The position numbers and the translations under genes are program-made. Below the pieces are notes generated by a model. That model was not told the origin of the DNA, searched no databases, and worked only from the letters and a program-made list of their open reading frames with translations. This document shows, piece by piece, positions 33,421-43,488 of a stretch of DNA of 64,000 nt. The DNA is taken from assembly GCA_016786765.1 (NCBI GenBank), contig JAEUUZ010000001.1, forward strand, positions 1-64,000, written 5' to 3'. Source of the DNA: Chitinophagales bacterium. GTDB taxonomy: Bacteria; Bacteroidota; Bacteroidia; Chitinophagales; LD1. Within the stretch, counting starts at the first letter, position 1, and each line of letters starts with the position of its first letter.

Positions 33421-34734
33421 ATGAACTATAAACAACTGTTATCGCATTTAAACATTTCGCAACTCAACGAAATGCAACAAGCATCCATTGATGCAATTAA
33501 CAGAACAAGCGATGTTCAATTGATTTCCCCTACTGGTTCCGGAAAAACATTGGCTTTTTTGTTGCCGATTACTGATATGCTCAATGCTGAAAAGCAAGGC
33601 GTACAAGCCATGATTGTTGTCCCATCGCGCGAATTGGCCATTCAAATCGAGCAGGTGTTCAAACAATTGAAAACGAATTTTAAGGTGAATTGTTGTTATG
33701 GCGGACATAATGTTCGCATAGAAAAGAATAGCTTACAACCTGCACCGGCTTTGCTTATTGGCACACCGGGTAGGATTGCCTATCATATTCGCAACGAGAA
33801 TATCGGCACACAAAGTGTTCAAGCTTTGGTTTTGGATGAGTTTGATAAGTCGTTGGAATTCGGATTTCAGGAAGATATGGCGTATATCATTGGAAAGCTG
33901 AAAGGACTAAAAAAACGCATACTCACATCGGCTACTACACTGAAAGAAATTCCCGGTTTTGTTGGCATCCGACAAGCGGAAGTACTTGATTTTTCTGCGC
34001 ATGACGAAGAATTGAAGACAACTTTAAAGTTAAAAACGGTACGCGTAGCAGGTGATGATAAGTTAGAATCTTTGCTGATACTCATTGGAAAGCTAGGCGC
34101 ACAATCAAAAATTGTTTTCTGTAACCATCGTGATGCGGTGAATCGTGTTCACGAGAGTTTAAAAACGTTGCGCGTTGCACATGGTATTTATCATGGCGGA
34201 ATGGAGCAGATAGATCGCGAAAAGGCATTGATTAAGTTCAGAAACGGAAGCACAAATTTACTTATTACCACCGATCTTGGCGCTAGAGGGCTTGATATAC
34301 CTGAAATTGAAGCGGTCATTCATTATCAATTACCTACAACTGAAGATAGCATGATTCACCGCAACGGACGAACAGCCCGTATGCATGCCGAAGGTACAGC
34401 ATATCTGCTTTTGGATAAACATGATTATTTACCTAAGTATCTTACCGAAGAACCGGAAGAAGTAATTTTGCCGGATGCTTTTATTGCTCCGCCTCCTGTA
34501 GAATGGAGAACCTTGTATATTGCTGCGGGCAAAAAGGATAAGGTGAACAAAATGGATATTGTAGGTATGCTATTGCAAAAAGGTGGATTGCAAAAAGAGG
34601 AGTTAGGAAAGATAGAAGTGCTCGATAATTCAGCATATGCTGCAGTAAAAAGCAACAAGATTGAGGGATTGCTTCGATTAATCCGACAAGAGAAAATCAA
34701 AAACAAAAAAGTAAAGTTTGAAATTTCAGATTAA
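33421..34734 (+). CDS. DEAD-box RNA helicase, DbpA-like, with DEFD motif
   Basis: 437 residues from the ATG at 33421; an upstream GTG at 33406 is less likely. Motifs: PTGSGKT at 37-43, PSRELAIQ, GTPGRI, LDEFDKSLE near 139 (motif II reads DEFD instead of DEAD), TSAT, and HRNGRTAR near 312. The last 75 residues (TLYIAAGKKDKVNKMDIVG onward) resemble the RRM-like RNA-binding domain of DbpA, which directs helicases to 23S rRNA hairpin 92. A role in ribosome assembly is likely by family. The DEFD variant keeps the two acidic residues needed for ATP hydrolysis. Confidence 0.92.
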   Translation: MNYKQLLSHLNISQLNEMQQASIDAINRTSDVQLISPTGSGKTLAFLLPITDMLNAEKQGVQAMIVVPSRELAIQIEQVFKQLKTNFKVNCCYGGHNVRIEKNSLQPAPALLIGTPGRIAYHIRNENIGTQSVQALVLDEFDKSLEFGFQEDMAYIIGKLKGLKKRILTSATTLKEIPGFVGIRQAEVLDFSAHDEELKTTLKLKTVRVAGDDKLESLLILIGKLGAQSKIVFCNHRDAVNRVHESLKTLRVAHGIYHGGMEQIDREKALIKFRNGSTNLLITTDLGARGLDIPEIEAVIHYQLPTTEDSMIHRNGRTARMHAEGTAYLLLDKHDYLPKYLTEEPEEVILPDAFIAPPPVEWRTLYIAAGKKDKVNKMDIVGMLLQKGGLQKEELGKIEVLDNSAYAAVKSNKIEGLLRLIRQEKIKNKKVKFEISD

Positions 34735-34736
34735 GC

Positions 34737-35288
34737 TTAACTTTTCTTACCCGTAGCTTCAAGTTTTTTAGTTATCTCTTTCATTTTAGCCTCTAGAATT
34801 TTTGTCTGTTCAGGGCTACAGCGCTTCGTCCAAATCATAAATTCAATCACTTTCTTTTTCAGTGCCAAGTTATCATCAATAAAATTGGGGTTAGAGAATA
34901 TAACTTTAATGTCTTCGTCAATGTGTTTGTTGAAGCCTAAAAAGGAAGGAAGAAAATGCTCTAACATAAACCGCATAAATCGCAATTCAGGGTCTTTACT
35001 GTCTTTTTCCACTGCACTATTTAGCGCATTTTTGGCTTTTACTACATGTTTGAATTTGCTCCAGTTGCTTTCGTCATACTGACAACAAATGCCATTGCAA
35101 ATACCAAAGTAACACTCCTCTGCTGGCGTTTTTTTATCGATATTTTCCAGTTTACTTAAAAAAGAATCCAAAGCAGTTTTGCGTTCGCTGGCTTGAAGAA
35201 AGTGCAAACGTAACTGATCACGGCTCAGTGTTTGTGCGAATAATGAGATTCCGAATAAAGCGAATAACAGGACGAACAGTGGCTTCAT
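34737..35288 (-). CDS. secreted hypothetical protein
   Basis: 183 residues with signal peptide (MKPLFVLLFALFGISLFAQ). The mature part is mostly helical, with four Cys (CYFGICNGICC) clustered near residue 65 and a conserved-looking LRFMRFMLEHFLPSFLGF stretch (about 105-122). I recognise no domain, although similar small secreted helical proteins are common in Bacteroidota. It is convergent with the helicase gene, 2 bases apart. Confidence 0.65.
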   Translation of the reverse strand: MKPLFVLLFALFGISLFAQTLSRDQLRLHFLQASERKTALDSFLSKLENIDKKTPAEECYFGICNGICCQYDESNWSKFKHVVKAKNALNSAVEKDSKDPELRFMRFMLEHFLPSFLGFNKHIDEDIKVIFSNPNFIDDNLALKKKVIEFMIWTKRCSPEQTKILEAKMKEITKKLEATGKKS

Positions 35289-35363
35289 AGACTATTCAGT
35301 TTTCTCTAAGTTAATTCTTTTTTAAGAAAACAACAACCTCCACGATTTTATTTCAAAGAAAAA

Positions 35364-36416
35364 TTAAAACTGTAAATCATTTAATGGAATGCTGTATTTC
35401 AGTTTTTCGGTGCCCTGTAACAGACCAATTTTCATGTTCAGTAAAACATTGTTTGGGTCTTGCCAATCAATATCAATCATTCCGAAATTGTAATCCAATT
35501 CCACATCACCCACACGGTTCACGTTAGGTATATCAACGCCTTCTAACTGAGTGAGTCCACTTGATGTTAGGTCGTAGATTGGGTATAGTCCTGCAGGATT
35601 AATTTTCGAGAGTTCGCCTAAATGGACATCCCCTGAAATAAAAACAACACCATTAGCATGCGCATCTTTAATGGTCTGTATCATTTTCTCTTGTTCATGG
35701 GGGAAATTATCCCATGCTTCGTAACCATCATGGGAGCGAGCAAATTGGGTGCTGCTCACAATAATTCTTATTTTTGAAGGAACTGTCAATTCTGTTTTCA
35801 ACCATTTCCACTGCTCACTTCCAAGCATAGTTACATTTGGATCCTGATTTTGTGTATAGTTTCCGTTGGCATCTGTCACTAAATCATCGCGAAAAGTTCT
35901 GCAATCTAAAAGTATTACTTGTACTCGGTGGATAGAATCGCCCCAATAATAGGACGTGTAAATACCTTCATGAATAGCGCGTTCCAGATTATTGAACTCC
36001 CCCCAAAAATTCAGGAATTTTAATTTTGATTCTGCTTTTTTACTGTAATGCTTTCCCGAATCGTTAGCACCGTAATCGTGATCATCCCATGTGGCAATGG
36101 TTTTCACATTGGATATTAATCGCTGAAATTCGTCTTTTTTACATAGCTTATAATATTCAGCCTCCATGGCTTTCATATCATCGGTATCGGCATACATGTT
36201 ATCGCCTGCATAGATGAACAAATCCGGTTTCTTGTCAACAATAGTATTTAATATCGGCTGTGCCTTATTCTGACTTGAACAAGAACCAAAGCAAATTCTT
36301 GAAAGCTGAGGAATGGGATCGTTCTTGAAATGGCGAGTACAATCGTCAATTTTCTTGCAACTGGAAAGAATAAAAGTGAATGCAACAAATAGCATTGCGT
36401 TTTGTAGTAGTTTCAT
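35364..36416 (-). CDS. PhoD-like metallophosphatase, lipoprotein
   Basis: 350 residues. Lipobox LSSC gives a lipidated Cys at about residue 20. Metal-binding motifs of PhoD/alkaline phosphatase D are in order: RICFGSCSSQ, IYAGDNMYAD, TIATWDDHDYGANDSG, STQFARSHDGYEAW and VVFISGDVHLGEL. These enzymes are phosphodiesterases/phosphatases needing Ca and Fe; here the protein is probably anchored in the outer membrane or periplasm. It precedes the GH92 gene in reverse order on the same strand (20-base gap), so they may be co-transcribed. Confidence 0.92.
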   Translation of the reverse strand: MKLLQNAMLFVAFTFILSSCKKIDDCTRHFKNDPIPQLSRICFGSCSSQNKAQPILNTIVDKKPDLFIYAGDNMYADTDDMKAMEAEYYKLCKKDEFQRLISNVKTIATWDDHDYGANDSGKHYSKKAESKLKFLNFWGEFNNLERAIHEGIYTSYYWGDSIHRVQVILLDCRTFRDDLVTDANGNYTQNQDPNVTMLGSEQWKWLKTELTVPSKIRIIVSSTQFARSHDGYEAWDNFPHEQEKMIQTIKDAHANGVVFISGDVHLGELSKINPAGLYPIYDLTSSGLTQLEGVDIPNVNRVGDVELDYNFGMIDIDWQDPNNVLLNMKIGLLQGTEKLKYSIPLNDLQF

Positions 36417-36436
36417 CTTAATCTAATATGTGTTAT

Positions 36437-38626
36437 TTACCATCCCTTTTTATTCGGCTTGGCACTCATTTCAAATTCCAGCACACCTCCATTAATAATA
36501 TCGGCATGATGTATAAAAGGCTCAGTAAGTTGAATACCGTTGAGTTTCACCGATTTTATATACTTGTTGATACCGGAAACATGATGGGCAATAATCTCGA
36601 ATTTCTTTGATCTGTCGTTTGGATTAGGGTACAATATTGCCTTCGGAAATTGCGGTGTACCTATGGCATAAACATCCGTTCCGGGTGTAACAGGATAAAA
36701 GCCTAAAGCACTGAAAACGTACCATGCGCTCATTTGTCCACAATCGTCATCCCCATCCATTCCATCCGGATTGTTGCGATAGAAAATGGTTCGGCACAAA
36801 GCTACCAAACGCTGTGTCTTCCATGCTTGCCCAACATAATCGTAGAGGTATGTGTAATGGTGCCCCGGCTCATTCATGTGAATGTAATGCCAACCCCGAA
36901 AATTTACATCTAGTTTTTGGGTGAACTTTTCTTTGCCGCCCATCAAATCAATTAGTCCCGGAATATCGTGCTGCACACCAAACAAGTAGGTCCACGGACT
37001 GCCTTCTGTAAAACCATCACGCGTATTTTTAGCCCAACTTCCATCTGCATTGCGAGGAGCCATCATGCCTGTTACCGGATTATACACATTGCGGTAGTTC
37101 TTGCTGCGTTGCATTAGATTGTTGTAATCGTCTGTATGTCCCGCAGCCTTCGCCACTTGTGCTACACAGAAATCATCGTAAGCCCCTTCTAAAGTGTTCG
37201 AAACCGATTCGTTGGTTTTGTCGACCGGCACATAACCCAGTTTCATATACCAACTCAAACCCGCTCTAGCTTCAATGCCATTAAAGGGGGCACGATCAGC
37301 CCATCGATTAATACTATCGCCCACCGAAGGCACCATAGCATCTTTCCTACATGCTTGAAAGGCTTGTTCAATATCAAAACCTTTTACACCTTTTGCCACT
37401 GCATCCGCCACCACTGCATCGGCATGTGTCCCAATCATAATACCCGTATAGGTGGGGTTGGGCCATTTCGGCATATAACCACCTTCTTGATACATTTGAA
37501 TGAGTGATTGTACCATCTTTCCTGCATGCTCAGGGGCTACTAAAATCAGCAATGGATGTTCAGCACGATAGGTGTCCCACAACGAGTAATCATTGTAGCT
37601 GAAACCCTTGTGTATAGTGTCATCAAAGGCACTGTAATAACGACCGTATTCATCAAACTGGCGAGGGAAAAGTAAACTATGATATAGTGCTGAATAGAAA
37701 ATATGTTTTTCGCGTTTGGATGCGCCTTCAAGTTCAATTCGGCCAAGAAACTGATTCCATACTTGCTTTGTGTTTTGTACTGTTGTATCATATGATTGCG
37801 TTCCCACTTCTTTTTCTAAATTCTCACGTGCCTGTTCAATGCTGATAAAGGAAGTGCCAATTTTTGCGGTAACCTTTCTGCTGTTAGTATTAAAATATAC
37901 CCAAGCCCCACACGCATTGGCTTTTTGTTCGGTGTTGAGTGAAATAAAGGAATCGTTTACCCATGTTCCATAATTCACAAACGGTTCATCAAATCGAATC
38001 ACGAAATAGCCTTTAAAATTTGGTAGAGGTGGACCTAACTTCCACGAATGACGATCGCTATTCCAACCAATTATTTCATTTTTTTCGGGAATAATCTTTA
38101 TCCAACCGTCAAAGTCTGGCGCCTGACTCGCTTCTATCAATACGCCCGGTTGCTTGTGTTTCTGGAATTCAAACTGCAGCACAGCACATCGTTCTGTTGC
38201 TGTTAATGCTGTTTTGATGGCTGTAAGTTGAGCGGTTATTGCTGTGTTTGAATAAGCATAAGCCTTTGCCTGTTCTGCACAATGGGAATATAAATAGGTT
38301 TGGTTCATACCTTTTTTAGGAATATCGCCAATAAAGGGCTTTAGCGTTACATAGCCATAATCACCCATCCACATGGCCGGTTTATGTGAACCGCGAAACC
38401 CACGCAAACGGGTATCAAAATAATGGTAGTTCGGAATTCTGATTTTGCTATTGCGGGTGCAAGCTGTCCATTGCGTCATGCCAAAAGGAGGCGTAACAAA
38501 GGGTGTAGTTCGACCATACAAAAACAATCCCTTTGTGCCAATGAGTGGATTTGCAAAATCGGCTAAATCTTGTGCCTGTATGCAATTAAAAGATAGTGCA
38601 AATAAGAAGAAAAATAGTTTCTTCAT
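36437..38626 (-). CDS. GH92 alpha-1,2-mannosidase, secreted
   Basis: 729 residues with signal peptide (MKKLFFFLFALSFNCIQAQ). The family hallmarks are present: FANPLIGTKG at the start, TPFVTPPFGMTQW, GFRGSHKPAMWMGDYG, FYSALYHSLLFPRQF, YSLWDTYRAEHPLLIL, YVGQAWKTQRLV, DGDDDCGQMSAWYVFSALGFYPV. GH92 enzymes are calcium-dependent exo-acting alpha-mannosidases that trim N-glycans and mannans. The start overlaps the stop of the upstream hydroxylase gene (ATGA), so translation is coupled. Confidence 0.97.
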   Translation of the reverse strand: MKKLFFFLFALSFNCIQAQDLADFANPLIGTKGLFLYGRTTPFVTPPFGMTQWTACTRNSKIRIPNYHYFDTRLRGFRGSHKPAMWMGDYGYVTLKPFIGDIPKKGMNQTYLYSHCAEQAKAYAYSNTAITAQLTAIKTALTATERCAVLQFEFQKHKQPGVLIEASQAPDFDGWIKIIPEKNEIIGWNSDRHSWKLGPPLPNFKGYFVIRFDEPFVNYGTWVNDSFISLNTEQKANACGAWVYFNTNSRKVTAKIGTSFISIEQARENLEKEVGTQSYDTTVQNTKQVWNQFLGRIELEGASKREKHIFYSALYHSLLFPRQFDEYGRYYSAFDDTIHKGFSYNDYSLWDTYRAEHPLLILVAPEHAGKMVQSLIQMYQEGGYMPKWPNPTYTGIMIGTHADAVVADAVAKGVKGFDIEQAFQACRKDAMVPSVGDSINRWADRAPFNGIEARAGLSWYMKLGYVPVDKTNESVSNTLEGAYDDFCVAQVAKAAGHTDDYNNLMQRSKNYRNVYNPVTGMMAPRNADGSWAKNTRDGFTEGSPWTYLFGVQHDIPGLIDLMGGKEKFTQKLDVNFRGWHYIHMNEPGHHYTYLYDYVGQAWKTQRLVALCRTIFYRNNPDGMDGDDDCGQMSAWYVFSALGFYPVTPGTDVYAIGTPQFPKAILYPNPNDRSKKFEIIAHHVSGINKYIKSVKLNGIQLTEPFIHHADIINGGVLEFEMSAKPNKKGW

Positions 38627-39423
38627 AAACCTTCTGCTTGGGTATTGTTCTTAAGTGCTTGTCTGCGTTTTACACCATTTTCAAATTCTTCATGGTATTT
38701 CGGATGATTGGTGCCCATCACACTGTCCCAAATGTTGAAATACAGTCCATAGTTGCAATTCACAAATTTATGATGCATGTTATGATGTGTAGATGTATTG
38801 CTCCATCGGCTGTATAAGCGTTGCGTAAAGCCACTTCTGAAAAATTCAAAGCCAAGATGACCTCCAACATTCAACGTGAGCTGATACATACTCCAAATGA
38901 AAATGGCTAATGGATGTAGCGGTAAAATAAAAACCATAATCGGTAAAATGGCTACTTGCACGATGGCTTCCAAAGGATGAAAAGCAAATGTAGCCCAAGG
39001 CGATGGATTGTAGCTCTTATGATGAATGAGATGTACGTATGGATAAATTGATTTATGGTGTATGAGTCGGTGCGACCAATAAAAATAAGTATCGTGGGCA
39101 ACTATAAAAGCAATCACGGAAAAGATGAAATAGGTAGTAGAATGCGCATTAATCTCGGTGTAAATTTTTGTATAGCCTGCTTTGTGCAAGAAGTAAACAC
39201 ATGTTCCTACAAACGAAAAAATGAGCATTGATAAAAATGAATACCCTATTTCTCGCTTGTAATGCAGTAGTTCCGGGAACTTCTGTTGAATTTTGAAACG
39301 CGAAAACGTGTTCTTAAATAGCACATAAAAAATCAGGAATGCACCACCTGCAAAGAGGAAATAGCGCAATACATCAATACCAAAGCCTTTTGTGTAGCGG
39401 AGTAAGAAGTCGGATAATTCCAT
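38623..39423 (-). CDS. sterol desaturase / fatty acid hydroxylase family membrane protein
   Basis: 266 residues with four or five membrane helices. The di-iron His clusters are HDTYFYWSHRLIHH, HLIHHKS and HHNMHHKFVNCNYGLYFN, in the order and spacing of the family. Such enzymes hydroxylate or desaturate lipids; the substrate here is unknown. It is followed with a 4-base overlap by the GH92 gene on the same strand, an unusual partnership. A divergent GH3 gene begins 94 bases away. Confidence 0.93.
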   Translation of the reverse strand: MELSDFLLRYTKGFGIDVLRYFLFAGGAFLIFYVLFKNTFSRFKIQQKFPELLHYKREIGYSFLSMLIFSFVGTCVYFLHKAGYTKIYTEINAHSTTYFIFSVIAFIVAHDTYFYWSHRLIHHKSIYPYVHLIHHKSYNPSPWATFAFHPLEAIVQVAILPIMVFILPLHPLAIFIWSMYQLTLNVGGHLGFEFFRSGFTQRLYSRWSNTSTHHNMHHKFVNCNYGLYFNIWDSVMGTNHPKYHEEFENGVKRRQALKNNTQAEGL

Positions 39424-39517
39424 GTTGTGTAATCAAATTGATAATTGTGACTGTTGTTCAAATATATCGATATTTTGTTGTGCTGCATTATTGCCTTATG
39501 TTTAAAGCTTAACTCTG

Positions 39518-41695
39518 ATGATGCGAATAGTTCTATTGCTGTTTATTGTTACCTGCGGAAACGTGTCTGCACAATCTTCATTCCCTACCAACCCCTTTAA
39601 AGATGTTGTTGCTGTGCATTATGCCGATAGTATGACACGTTTAAAGCTTCAGGAACTGAGCTTGGAAGAAAAATGTGAAGAAATGGCGGGGCCAAAGAAT
39701 TTCGTGGCACTAAATATGAAAACACTTTTTGCCGGCAAAGGCATGGCGATAACACCAATTGGAGGCAATAGCAAGAGCGGTATTCCATCCGTATACTTTA
39801 CCGATGGTCCCCGTGGAGTAATTGTGGGTAAGGGTAAAACCGGATTTCCAGTGCCCATGGCCCGTGCAGCCACTTGGAATGTGGCATTAGAGCAGAAAAT
39901 CGGTATGGCTATTGCCGATGAAGTGCGCGAAGAAGGGGCAGGGTTAATCGGTACACCATGTATGAATTTGTTACGTCACCCTGCCAACGGCCGAGCACAA
40001 GAGGGTTTTGGTGAAGATCCGCATTTGGTGGGGCAAATGGCCTTGCATTTAATGCAAGGGATACAAAGTAGAGGAGTTATGGCTACAGCAAAACATTTCG
40101 CTTTAAACAGTTTGGAAAATTCGCGTTATACCGTTAATGTGAAAATTGATGAACGTACCTTGCAGGAAGTCTATTTGCCGCATTTTAAATTATGTATCGA
40201 TAATGGTGTGGCATCTGTAATGAGTGCCTACAATAAAGTAAACGGACAATATTGTGGCGAAAACAATCACTTGCTAAACGATGTGTTACGCAAACAATGG
40301 GGCTTTCGTGGCTTCGTGCATTCCGATTGGGAGAAAGGGGTGTATTCAACAGCTCCATCTATTAGAGCCGGAATGAATGTAGAAATGATGATTCCTAAAT
40401 TCTACAAGTACAGTGTGGTGAATAAAGCTATTCAATCTGGAGATTTGACTTTAGCACAAATTGATTCGTTGATTTATCCTACACTGTTCACTAAGTTTTT
40501 GTTTGATTATCAACAACACCATATTCGAATTAAAGACGCCAGCGATCATCGAAAATTAGCCTATCAAGCAGCAGCAGAGAGTGCGGTATTGTTGAAAAAT
40601 GAAAATCATTTTCTCCCTTTGCAACACGATAAGATGAAAACCATTGCCATTGTTGGTTCTTTGCTCGAATCACAAAACGAAGGCGATCATGGCAGCAGCT
40701 ATGTACGCAACAAGCATTATACATCATTGCTTACCGCATTTACAACGTATGCAAAGGAAAACCACATTACGCTGTTGCATGATGATGGACGAAATGTAAA
40801 ACGACTACAATCCATTTGTAAAAAAGCGGATGTTGTTGTAGTTATTGCCGGTTATCGATTTGATGAAGAGGGCGAGTATGTATCGCGTACCGGTAAGCCC
40901 AGAAAAGATCCGTATAAACGTCCTTATGGTGTATTCGGCACCATTGGAGTAGGAGGTGACCGACCTTCACTGTCACTTAAACAAAGAGATTTAGATTTGC
41001 TGAATAATGTAACTCGTGTAACGAAAAGTGTTGTTGTGAATCTGATTGGAGGAAGCGCTATCACCATGGAAGAATGGAAAGACAAAGTGCCGGCTATCAT
41101 GATGAATTGGTACTATGGTTGTGAAGGCGCTAAAACCATTCCTCAACTGTTGTTTGGCGAAATCAATCCATCCGGTAAATTGCCGTTTACTATTCCGGTA
41201 AGCGAAAAAGATTTACCTGATTTTCCACTCAAGGCCGATAGTATCACTTATGGTTATTATCATGGTTATACTTTACTCGATAAAAAACAGATTAAACCTG
41301 CGTTTCCGTTTGGTTTTGGGTTGAATTATGCTGATATCGAAATAGGAGAAGGAAAGGTTACTAATCGATTCCAACTGCATGAGGAAGATACAATTCATAT
41401 TGAATGTGAAGTGACCAACACGAGTGACATATCTGGGACTGAAGTAGTGCAATTATATATCGGATGTGAGAATACACAAGTGGATCATCCTATTAAATTG
41501 TTACGTTCTTTTATGAAACTAGAGTTTCGTTCCAAAGAAAGCATGTTTGCCTTCTTTAGACTTCCTGTAAAAGAATTAGCCTACTACGATGAGAAAACCC
41601 AAAGTTGGAAAGTAGCCAAAGGCGATTATAAAGCTTGGTTGGCCAACTCATCAGATGTGTCGAACACAAAGCCTATAACATTCTCTATTCGTTAG
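39518..41695 (+). CDS. GH3 beta-glucosidase-type glycosidase, secreted
   Basis: 725 residues with signal peptide (MRIVLLLFIVTCGNVSAQ after the first Met). The GH3 N-terminal barrel has TDGPRG, GTPCMNLLRHPANGRAQEGF, ATAKHFALNS, MSAYNKVNGQYC and the nucleophile Asp in GFVHSDWEKG (near residue 265). The C-terminal alpha/beta domain and an Fn3-like domain follow (NPSGKLPFTIP; FPFGFGLNYADI). It removes terminal beta-linked sugars from glycans in the periplasm or outside. It is adjacent to the SSS symporter and GH92, forming a small sugar-use neighbourhood. Confidence 0.95.
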   Translation: MMRIVLLLFIVTCGNVSAQSSFPTNPFKDVVAVHYADSMTRLKLQELSLEEKCEEMAGPKNFVALNMKTLFAGKGMAITPIGGNSKSGIPSVYFTDGPRGVIVGKGKTGFPVPMARAATWNVALEQKIGMAIADEVREEGAGLIGTPCMNLLRHPANGRAQEGFGEDPHLVGQMALHLMQGIQSRGVMATAKHFALNSLENSRYTVNVKIDERTLQEVYLPHFKLCIDNGVASVMSAYNKVNGQYCGENNHLLNDVLRKQWGFRGFVHSDWEKGVYSTAPSIRAGMNVEMMIPKFYKYSVVNKAIQSGDLTLAQIDSLIYPTLFTKFLFDYQQHHIRIKDASDHRKLAYQAAAESAVLLKNENHFLPLQHDKMKTIAIVGSLLESQNEGDHGSSYVRNKHYTSLLTAFTTYAKENHITLLHDDGRNVKRLQSICKKADVVVVIAGYRFDEEGEYVSRTGKPRKDPYKRPYGVFGTIGVGGDRPSLSLKQRDLDLLNNVTRVTKSVVVNLIGGSAITMEEWKDKVPAIMMNWYYGCEGAKTIPQLLFGEINPSGKLPFTIPVSEKDLPDFPLKADSITYGYYHGYTLLDKKQIKPAFPFGFGLNYADIEIGEGKVTNRFQLHEEDTIHIECEVTNTSDISGTEVVQLYIGCENTQVDHPIKLLRSFMKLEFRSKESMFAFFRLPVKELAYYDEKTQSWKVAKGDYKAWLANSSDVSNTKPITFSIR

Positions 41696-41698
41696 TGC

Positions 41699-43372
41699 CT
41701 ACCAGAAAAAGGCATACAAACCAACGAGCGATGCCATTACTATTGCTGCACCAATCATAAAGCCGGTATCCACTTTAAAGCGAGTTGTATCGAGCTCGAT
41801 TTCTTCTCCGGTTAAAACTGTTTTTTTGCTTTCCAATAAACTTATAATAATCATTCCTCCAATACATAGTGCGAATACAATACCCATTCTGTCGAGGAAC
41901 GGAATTTCATAAACGCCATTGCCGCCCATTGTTGCTAATCCTACATTGGCTAACGAAGATAAATCTACTAAGCCGGGTAAGAATTTTAAAAGAACAGAAA
42001 ATCCTAAACTGCCTATAGCCCCAAAGGCTGCAGCAGAAGCCGTGGTACGTTTCCAAAACATACCTAACAGGAACAGTGCAAAAATACCCGGACTAATAAA
42101 ACCGGTGTACTCTTGAATCAATTGAAATCCGCCTTGCTTATCTATGCCTAAAAATGGAGCGATAAAAATGGCCAATACTAAAGCTACAATGATGGTGATT
42201 TTCCCCACTTTCACTAGCTGCTCTTCGCTTGCATTTTTGTTGAGATACTTCTTATAAATGTCTAACGAAAAGATGGTCGAAATCGAATTTGCTTTTCCTG
42301 CTAAAGAGGCTACAACTGCTGCTGTGAGCGCAGCAAATGCTAAACCTTTTAAGCCGGTAGGCAATAAATTAAGTAACACCGGATAGGCTTTATCGGCCAC
42401 CACAGTGCCGTTTACATTCATTTCGTTGGCGAATCCTCCTTCTTGAAATAAAACATATGCAGCTATACCAGGTAATACAACAATAATTGGCATCATTAAT
42501 TTAAGAAACGCAGCAAATAGAATCCCTTTTCTTGCTGTTTGTAAATCGGCTCCCAATGCACGCTGCGTGATGTATTGATTACAACCCCAGTAGCTGAAGT
42601 TGGCAATCCACATACCACCTGCTAACACGGTTAACCCGGGGAGATCCATAAATTGCGCATTATCTCTTTGTAATATCATGTGGAAATGCTCCGGTGCCGC
42701 TTTCATCATACTTTGAAAGCCGTTTACTACTCCGCTAACCCCAAATTTATCGGCTACCAGATGTAATGCCAAATAGGTTGTTACCAATCCACCTAACACC
42801 AAAAAGAAAACTTGAATTACATCGGTGTAGCCAATCACTTTCATGCCTCCAAGGGTAATAAAAATGGCAAATACAGCTAGTCCTATCATACAAAGTGTAA
42901 TAGAAATCCCTGAAATACTATTGATGGCCAATGCGCCTAGATAAAGAATAGCAGTGAGGTTTATAGTTACATACAAAAACAACCAAAAAATTGCCATAAT
43001 TAATGCCACTGTAGCATTATATCTTTTCTCCAAGAATTGTGGCATCGTATAGATCTTATTTTGGAGATATACCGGCATGAAAAAGATAGCAATTATAATG
43101 AGCGTAGCAGCTGCCATCCATTCGTAACTCGCAATGGCAAGCCCCATTTTAAAGCCGGCACCACTCATACCAATAAACTGCTCCGCACTAATATTCGAGG
43201 CAATGAGCGAGGCCCCAATTGCAAACCAAGTTAGTGTCCCTTCTGCTAAAAAGTAATCGGTTGAATTTTCGTTTTCTTTCTTTTTCTTGTTGTAAATCCA
43301 ATATCCGTAACCGGCTACTACAATGAAATAAAATAAGAAAACTAGAAGGTCGGGTGTTTGTAAATGCGACAT
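41699..43372 (-). CDS. sodium:solute symporter, SGLT-like sugar transporter
   Basis: 557 residues with about 14 membrane helices. The SSS family signature includes DYFLAEGTLTWFAIGASLIASNISAEQFIGMSG, FLEKRYN, LGGMKVIGYTDVIQV and GLAFAALTAAVVASLAGKANSISTIFS. It is of the SGLT-like branch that couples Na+ entry to sugar or inositol uptake. It lies convergent with GH3 (3 bases apart), suggesting uptake of sugars released by GH3/GH92. The C-terminus is complete. Confidence 0.95.
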   Translation of the reverse strand: MSHLQTPDLLVFLFYFIVVAGYGYWIYNKKKKENENSTDYFLAEGTLTWFAIGASLIASNISAEQFIGMSGAGFKMGLAIASYEWMAAATLIIIAIFFMPVYLQNKIYTMPQFLEKRYNATVALIMAIFWLFLYVTINLTAILYLGALAINSISGISITLCMIGLAVFAIFITLGGMKVIGYTDVIQVFFLVLGGLVTTYLALHLVADKFGVSGVVNGFQSMMKAAPEHFHMILQRDNAQFMDLPGLTVLAGGMWIANFSYWGCNQYITQRALGADLQTARKGILFAAFLKLMMPIIVVLPGIAAYVLFQEGGFANEMNVNGTVVADKAYPVLLNLLPTGLKGLAFAALTAAVVASLAGKANSISTIFSLDIYKKYLNKNASEEQLVKVGKITIIVALVLAIFIAPFLGIDKQGGFQLIQEYTGFISPGIFALFLLGMFWKRTTASAAAFGAIGSLGFSVLLKFLPGLVDLSSLANVGLATMGGNGVYEIPFLDRMGIVFALCIGGMIIISLLESKKTVLTGEEIELDTTRFKVDTGFMIGAAIVMASLVGLYAFFW

Positions 43373-43433
43373 GGTTTGTGTTGATGTTTAGCTAAATGTA
43401 AACTTCTGTGGGAAGAATTCAAAACGGAAGTAA

Positions 43434-43470
43434 AACAAAAAAGCCACCCGAAATCGGATGGCCTTTTGTT
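43434..43470 (-). terminator. terminator after the beta-helix gene
   Basis: A large near-palindrome, AACAAAA ... GCCACCCG / CGGATGGC ... TTTTGTT, with T run in the minus direction. It lies 18 bases after the stop of the beta-helix protein. Confidence 0.8.
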
Positions 43471-43488
43471 ATAATGAAATGTGTTGTA

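Noticed and set aside
36437-43372. Polysaccharide utilisation locus
   Set aside because: Glycosidases and a symporter are present but there is no SusC/SusD pair, hybrid two-component regulator or ECF sigma/anti-sigma pair.
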